This document shows positions 7,824 to 10,586 of a stretch of DNA of 10,586 bases, piece after piece (the stretch's first letter is position 1; the number at the start of each line of letters is the position of its first letter). Source of the stretch: Firmicutes bacterium UBA3932 (lineage in GTDB: Bacteria > Bacillota > Clostridia > Peptostreptococcales > Anaerovoracaceae). The notes under the pieces are model-generated. The model did not search any database. It saw only the letters and a program-made list of their open reading frames with translations, and was not told where the DNA came from. Made by a program: the position numbers and the translations under genes. The DNA lies in contig DGEG01000130.1 of assembly GCA_002385825.1 (NCBI GenBank), positions 2,408 to 12,993 on the forward strand, written 5' to 3'.

Positions 7824-8160
7824 ACTCTTCTTTCTTGCCGTTCCGCTCGTACTGATCTATTTTATCTATCTCTCTCTTGATTGCTTCCGCCAAATTCTTG
7901 TCGGTTATGCCGTATATGCCCCGGCCTGTTTCTCCCGTCATTTCCTGCATCTTTTCCATCGTGCCGTAAATACGCAGTTGAACATTTCCCGATTCAGCCA
8001 CAGCCAGAAATTTTTTCTTCGTGTTTTCGCTTAGATCAGCAGTTAGAATCAGAAGATGTATTTTCCTACGCTTGATAGCGTATATACAGGAATTATAGCC
8101 TGAGATCAGATTCCTCGATCTCTTGGCAAATCCCAGGTAACTATGAATCTTTTCTCTCAT
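7822..8160 (-). CDS. ylxQ: YlxQ, L7Ae/L30e-family RNA-binding protein
   Basis: This is a small protein of the L7Ae/L30e/S12e fold, a family that binds kink-turn RNA; it is commonly called YlxQ or a ribosomal L7Ae-like protein, and its target in the cell is not well defined. With the ATG at 8160 it has 112 residues: MREKIHSYLGFAKRSRNLIS, then a basic helix (AIKRRKIHLLILTADLSENT) and a C-terminal part with GRGIYGITDKNLAEAI, matching the family's closing beta-alpha unit. A TTG six codons upstream (8178) would give 118 residues, but the known YlxQ proteins align from the inner methionine. It overlaps ylxR by 20 bases, so its translation probably depends on ylxR. The last residues (NGKKEE) are charged. 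Confidence 0.9.
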   Translation of the reverse strand: MREKIHSYLGFAKRSRNLISGYNSCIYAIKRRKIHLLILTADLSENTKKKFLAVAESGNVQLRIYGTMEKMQEMTGETGRGIYGITDKNLAEAIKREIDKIDQYERNGKKEE

Positions 8161-8422
8161 AAGCAGATAGCTCTTCAAATACTTTTTCCAGCTGCTGCTG
8201 ATCGATATCTCTTTTCAGGCCGCGGTTTATGGTCCGCTTTTTCTTGGCTTTCTCAATGCACTCCGAATTAGGACAAAGATACACACCTCTGCCGTTTGCT
8301 TTTCCGGTAGGGTCCAACACCAAGTTGCCTAGCGGGTCGTACACTATACGTACCAGCTCTTTTTTTGGTTTAGATTCCATACAACCGACGCAACGCCGCA
8401 TGGGAACTTTTCTGACCTTCAT
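8141..8422 (-). CDS. rnpM: RNase P modulator RnpM (YlxR)
   Basis: This 93-residue basic protein is YlxR, renamed RnpM after the Bacillus subtilis protein was shown to bind RNase P RNA and modulate its activity. The family pattern is clear: MRRCVGC at residues 8-14, KPKKELVRIV at 18-27, LDPTGKANGRGVYLC at 36-50 and a second cysteine at 55. Cysteines 11, 14, 50 and 55 form a C-x2-C ... C-x4-C set that could hold a metal, an inference from spacing only. The C-terminal half is a lysine-rich helical region. The start follows AGGAGG at 8430-8435, which overlaps the nusA stop TAG. It sits between nusA and ylxQ, its normal neighbours in Bacillota. Confidence 0.94.
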   Translation of the reverse strand: MKVRKVPMRRCVGCMESKPKKELVRIVYDPLGNLVLDPTGKANGRGVYLCPNSECIEKAKKKRTINRGLKRDIDQQQLEKVFEELSAYERKDS

Positions 8423-8429
8423 TGAAAGC

Positions 8430-8435
8430 CCTCCT
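8430..8435 (-). promoter_or_regulatory. Ribosome binding site of ylxR
   Basis: A full AGGAGG lies 7 bases before the ylxR ATG and overlaps the nusA stop codon TAG (8434-8436), a layout that favours re-initiation by ribosomes ending nusA. Confidence 0.8.
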
Positions 8436-9627
8436 ATTCGTCAATTTCAACGACTTCTTCCGATGCAGCATCCTTTTCTGCAGTATCTTCTTCCGAAGGA
8501 ATCATTTCCTCACCGTCTGTGAGTTCAACTTCTTCTATATTATCATTATAGTCAACCGGCAGATCTTCGTCTTCGATATAGTCATCCGCTGATTCGGAAT
8601 ACTGTGAACTGCTCTTGATATCGATTTTCCAGCCAGTAAGCTTCGCCGCCAATCGGACATTTTGTCCTTCTTTTCCGATGGCCAACGAAAGCTGATAATC
8701 GGGAACGATTACCGTAGCAGACTTCTCATCTTCATTGATGATGACTTTTTCTACCTTGGCCGGAGCAAGAGCATTGCTGATCATTCCCGCCGGGTCGTCG
8801 CTCCAATTTATGATATCGATCTTTTCGTCAAAGAGTTCATTTACAACCGCCTGAACACGGATCCCCCTTGTGCCTACGCAAGCGCCTACCGGATCCACAT
8901 TCTCATCATCCGAATACACCGCAATCTTGGTTCGTGAGCCTGCTTCTCTTGCAATGCTTTTAATCTCTACTATTCCGTCCTGGATTTCCGGAACTTCCAG
9001 TTCAAAAAGCCGTTTGACCAATCCCGGATGGGATCTGGATAAAAAGACTTGGGGACCCTTGGTGGTCTTCTTCACATCCATTATATATACTTTAATACGG
9101 CTGTTAACTTCGTATCGCTCTCCTTTTACCTGCTCATTCACGGGAAGAATGCCTTCGGTCCTCCCAAGATTGACGAAGACAGTCTCATTGCTGATCCTAT
9201 GAATGATGCCGGTAACGATCTCGCTTTGGCGGTTCACATAGTCCTCGTAAATAATACCTCTTTCCGCTTCGCGGATGCGCTGCACCACGACTTGTTTTGC
9301 TGTCTGCGCAGCAATCCGTCCGAAGTCCTTTGGCGTAACCTTATATTCAATAACATCACCCAGTTCATATTCCGGGTCGATGGCTCTCGCCTCTTCAAGA
9401 GCCACCTCTACGAGAGGATTCGTGACTACATCAACCACGTCTTTCCTCATAAAGACATCAACATCGCCCCGTTCACGATCTATGCTGACCCTTACATTCT
9501 GAGCTGTGCCATAGTTTTTCTTATATGCAGAAACCAAAGCGGATTCGATGGCTTCAATAAGCAAATCTTTCGATATGTCCCTCTCTTTCTCCAGATCATC
9601 CATGGCGAGAATCAATTCTTTGTTCAT
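8434..9627 (-). CDS. nusA: Transcription elongation/termination factor NusA
   Basis: NusA binds RNA polymerase, increases pausing and stimulates intrinsic termination, and takes part in antitermination of rRNA operons. The 397-residue protein has the Gram-positive layout: N-terminal RNA polymerase-binding domain (1 to about 125), S1 domain (IVTGIIHRISNETVFVNLGR and ILPVNEQ, about 135-200), KH1 with the GTRG loop at 252-255, and KH2 with GKEG at 318-321. It lacks the E. coli C-terminal acidic repeats but ends in a strongly acidic tail of about 50 residues after ITS KH2, rich in D and E. The ATG at 9627 follows AAGGAGG that overlaps the rimP stop; the 12-base spacing is a little long. NusA may control this operon through the hairpin in the rimP leader. 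Confidence 0.98.
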   Translation of the reverse strand: MNKELILAMDDLEKERDISKDLLIEAIESALVSAYKKNYGTAQNVRVSIDRERGDVDVFMRKDVVDVVTNPLVEVALEEARAIDPEYELGDVIEYKVTPKDFGRIAAQTAKQVVVQRIREAERGIIYEDYVNRQSEIVTGIIHRISNETVFVNLGRTEGILPVNEQVKGERYEVNSRIKVYIMDVKKTTKGPQVFLSRSHPGLVKRLFELEVPEIQDGIVEIKSIAREAGSRTKIAVYSDDENVDPVGACVGTRGIRVQAVVNELFDEKIDIINWSDDPAGMISNALAPAKVEKVIINEDEKSATVIVPDYQLSLAIGKEGQNVRLAAKLTGWKIDIKSSSQYSESADDYIEDEDLPVDYNDNIEEVELTDGEEMIPSEEDTAEKDAASEEVVEIDE

Positions 9628-9639
9628 GCCGAACTCTTT

Positions 9640-9646
9640 CCTCCTT
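9640..9646 (-). promoter_or_regulatory. Ribosome binding site of nusA
   Basis: AAGGAGG on the minus strand overlaps the rimP stop codon (9645-9647). The 12-base gap to the ATG is longer than usual, but no other start codon fits better. Confidence 0.7.
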
Positions 9647-10133
9647 AAAATACTATGGTGAGATTTATTTTCGATACTTTTTCCCGGGGCAGATCCAGAA
9701 CTTTCCCCTTTTTATCTTCTATATGGAGATAGCCGTCAGAACGGCCAATCAACTTTCCTGTGAGCTTCTTCTTGCCGTCTATGCTCTCATAGAGTTTAAC
9801 ATCTACCAGACGATCTTTATAGCGAATAAAATCTTCGTCTTTCAGCAAGGGACGATCCATTCCGGGCGACGAAACCTCCAGGTAATAATTCTGTTCAATA
9901 GGATCAAGCTGATCCAATCTGTCGCTTAAGAAATGGCTCACCTTTTCGCAATCATCGGCACTGACGTTACCGGGCCATTCGTCCGGATGTTCCGGCGCCT
10001 TTTCAATGAAAACTCTTAAAAACCAGTCCCTGCCCTCTTTAACGAACTCCGTATGATATAATGTATATCCTTCTTTTTGTAAATAAGGTGCCAGCTCCTC
10101 TGTCACCAAATCTATCACTTTTTTCTTTGACAT
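9645..10133 (-). CDS. rimP: Ribosome maturation factor RimP
   Basis: RimP is needed for efficient maturation of the 30S subunit. From the ATG at 10133 the protein has 162 residues: MSKKKVIDLVTEELAPYLQK, FVKEGRDWFLRVFIEK (about 30-45), then DDCEKVSHFLSDRLDQLDPI and the family hallmark YYLEVSSPGMDRPL, followed by the C-terminal SH3-like beta barrel ending KVSKINLTIVF. A short proline-rich stretch (PEHPDEWPGN) sits between the second strand and helix and looks longer than in the Bacillus protein as I remember it. An earlier in-frame ATG at 10160 lacks a ribosome binding site and would add nine basic residues; the inner ATG has AGAAGGA at 10137-10143, though its spacing is short. It is the first gene of the operon. 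Confidence 0.96.
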   Translation of the reverse strand: MSKKKVIDLVTEELAPYLQKEGYTLYHTEFVKEGRDWFLRVFIEKAPEHPDEWPGNVSADDCEKVSHFLSDRLDQLDPIEQNYYLEVSSPGMDRPLLKDEDFIRYKDRLVDVKLYESIDGKKKLTGKLIGRSDGYLHIEDKKGKVLDLPREKVSKINLTIVF

Positions 10134-10136
10134 TCG

Positions 10137-10143
10137 TCCTTCT
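10137..10143 (-). promoter_or_regulatory. Ribosome binding site of rimP
   Basis: AGAAGGA on the minus strand, with AAGG only 4 bases before the ATG at 10133. The close spacing is unusual, but this start matches the conserved MSKK beginning of RimP proteins. Confidence 0.55.
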
Positions 10144-10175
10144 AATTTCCTCTCTTGCATTTTTGCTTTAAGGCG

Positions 10176-10217
10176 AAAAAATGAAGAGTGGGAATGCCCA
10201 CTCTTAGCAACGGCTAA
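10176..10217 (-). terminator. Terminator-like hairpin in the rimP leader, candidate NusA-responsive attenuator
   Basis: Read as minus-strand RNA, a first small hairpin (TTAGC, loop CGTT, GCTAA; 10204-10217) is followed by a strong 9-bp stem, AAGAGTGGG with CCCACTCTT (10184-10205, 4-base loop), then CA and six T (10176-10181). The T-run is interrupted from the stem by two bases, which makes a weak intrinsic terminator, the kind that depends on NusA. It lies about 30 bases downstream of the predicted transcription start and before the rimP start. In B. subtilis NusA is reported to limit its own operon by leader termination; the same function here is inference. Confidence 0.65.
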
Positions 10218-10241
10218 TAATTACAATAAACTCTGGGTTTC

Positions 10242-10270
10242 ATATTAGCACAAAATTTCAAGGTTTGCAA
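10242..10270 (-). promoter_or_regulatory. Promoter of the rimP-nusA-infB operon
   Basis: On the minus strand the -35 is TTGCAA (10265-10270), the spacer is 17 bases, and the -10 is TAATAT (10242-10247) preceded by TG in the extended -10 position. The 20 bases upstream of the -35 (10271-10290) are almost all A and T, like an UP element. Transcription should start near 10235, leaving a leader of about 100 bases. Confidence 0.8.
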
Positions 10271-10406
10271 GTATTATTAACAATTATTTTCCTTTGCCAC
10301 GCAGCTACAAAAAATACATTTTTCCATCAGTTTCAGCATCAGTTTCAGGAAATATAATTCGTTTTAGATCTTATGATAATATTACTCTAGAAATATCCAA
10401 TATCCC
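10271..10406. other. Divergent intergenic region
   Basis: This AT-rich stretch separates the promoters of the minus-strand operon and the plus-strand tRNA cluster. It holds a 12-base direct repeat at 10325-10348. I see no open reading frame with a ribosome binding site and no clear terminator. A TGATAATAT extended -10-like sequence at 10375-10382 lacks a matching -35. Confidence 0.6.
10325..10348. repeat. Tandem 12-base direct repeat
   Basis: CATCAGTTTCAG occurs twice without a gap (10325-10336 and 10337-10348). It lies about 60 bases upstream of the tRNA promoter and 55 bases upstream of the rimP promoter. It may be simple slippage or a double binding site. Confidence 0.9.
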
Positions 10407-10435
10407 TTGACACGCAACCTTTACGATGGTAATAT
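10407..10435 (+). promoter_or_regulatory. Promoter of the tRNA-Met/tRNA-Asp cluster
   Basis: TTGACA (10407-10412), a 17-base spacer, and TAATAT (10430-10435) make a near-consensus sigma-A promoter on the plus strand. Transcription should begin near 10442, about 26 bases before the first tRNA. Confidence 0.85.
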
Positions 10436-10440
10436 CTTTG

Positions 10441-10462
10441 TTGCGACATGCCTATGTCGCAA
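10441..10462 (+). other. Hairpin at the 5' end of the pre-tRNA transcript
   Basis: TTGCGACAT (10441-10449) and ATGTCGCAA (10454-10462) are a perfect 9-bp inverted repeat with the loop GCCT. The predicted transcription start falls on its first bases, so the primary transcript would begin with this stem, 5 bases before the mature tRNA-Met end. It lacks a T-run, so it is not a terminator. It could be a 5' processing or stability element, or an operator in DNA. Confidence 0.75.
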
Positions 10463-10467
10463 AATAT

Positions 10468-10544
10468 GGCGGTGTAGCTTAGTTGGTCAGAGCGTCCGGT
10501 TCATACCCGGAAGGTCGGTGGTTCGACTCCACTCGCCGCTACCA
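10468..10544 (+). tRNA. tRNA-Met (anticodon CAU), elongator type
   Basis: All four arms pair: acceptor GGCGGTG with CGCCGCT (G-U at the end), D-stem GCTT with AGC-type partners, anticodon stem TCCGG with CCGGA around loop TTCATAC, and T-stem GGTGG with CCACT around TTCGACT. The anticodon CAT is at loop positions 34-36, and A73-CCA is encoded. The anticodon stem lacks the three G-C pairs of initiator tRNA and the first base pair is not mismatched like an initiator C1-A72. The body closely resembles the B. subtilis elongator tRNA-Met that I recall, so elongator Met is favoured over tRNA-Ile2(CAU). Confidence 0.93.
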
Positions 10545-10547
10545 TGC

Positions 10548-10586
10548 GGTCCGGTAGTTCAGTTGGTTAGAATGCCAGCCTGTCAC
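10548..10586 (+). tRNA. tRNA-Asp (anticodon GUC), 5' half
   Basis: Three bases after tRNA-Met begins GGTCCGG, then TA and the D-arm GTTC ... GAAT with the GG pair in the loop, the anticodon stem strand CCAGC and the loop CTGTCAC with anticodon GTC at 10582-10584. The window ends exactly after the anticodon loop, so the 3' half is missing. The sequence matches the usual Bacillota tRNA-Asp. It is co-transcribed with tRNA-Met. Confidence 0.92.

Noticed and set aside
6350..7855. Long plus-strand open frame of about 500 codons opposite infB
   Set aside because: It mirrors the lysine/alanine-rich IF-2 linker, gives a serine/phenylalanine/alanine-rich low-complexity protein, has no convincing ribosome binding site, and lies opposite an intact essential gene.
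8160..8178. TTG start for ylxQ at 8178
   Set aside because: It adds six residues not matched by known YlxQ proteins; the ATG at 8160 fits better, although the ribosome binding site is weak for both.
10353..10382. TATAAT and TGATAATAT as extra plus-strand promoters
   Set aside because: Neither has a recognisable -35 at the right distance, and the strong TTGACA/TAATAT pair downstream explains the tRNA transcript.
10468..10544. Initiator tRNA-fMet or tRNA-Ile2 for the CAU tRNA
   Set aside because: The anticodon stem lacks the initiator G-C triplet and C1-A72 type mismatch; the body resembles elongator tRNA-Met. Ile2 is not fully excluded by sequence alone.
1..10586. A new defence, mobile or biosynthetic system
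   Set aside because: Every gene belongs to the conserved nusA-infB operon or a tRNA cluster; no transposase, integrase, repeat-spacer array or unknown gene is present.

Overview
The window is a conserved housekeeping locus from a low-to-mid GC Gram-positive bacterium. It most likely comes from the Bacillota, probably class Clostridia; the lineage cannot be fixed further from the sequence alone. The evidence is the gene order, the ylxR-ylxQ pair between nusA and infB, the strong AGGAGG-type ribosome binding sites, and a tRNA-Met with the CCA end encoded. No mobile element, CRISPR array, phage gene or accessory cassette is visible.

Nearly everything lies on the minus strand, so the operon reads from right to left: rimP, nusA, ylxR (rnpM), ylxQ, infB, rbfA, nrnA, truB, ribF, rpsO, then pnp, which runs off the left edge. 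From rimP to ribF the genes are packed with overlaps or gaps of at most about 17 bases. The only sizeable gaps are 80 bases before rpsO and 170 bases before pnp. A clear sigma-A-type promoter (TTGCAA, 17 bp, TAATAT with an extended TG) lies about 100 bases upstream of rimP. The leader between them carries a terminator-like hairpin that is a good candidate for NusA-dependent attenuation.

The operon joins transcription elongation and termination (nusA), 30S ribosome assembly (rimP, rbfA, rpsO), translation initiation (infB), tRNA maturation (truB, and ylxR as an RNase P modulator), RNA turnover (nrnA, pnp) and flavin cofactor synthesis (ribF). All proteins look intact with their key motifs present.

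On the right, transcribed away on the plus strand, a second strong promoter (TTGACA, 17 bp, TAATAT) drives a tRNA cluster that starts with elongator tRNA-Met(CAU) and tRNA-Asp(GUC). The tRNA-Asp is cut by the window edge. 

I found no new biological system. The items worth a second look are RNA-level: a long imperfect stem in the pnp leader, a 14-base motif shared by the rimP and pnp leaders, the rimP attenuator, a hairpin at the 5' end of the tRNA transcript, and a 14-residue tandem repeat in the IF2 linker whose copies differ only by synonymous changes.
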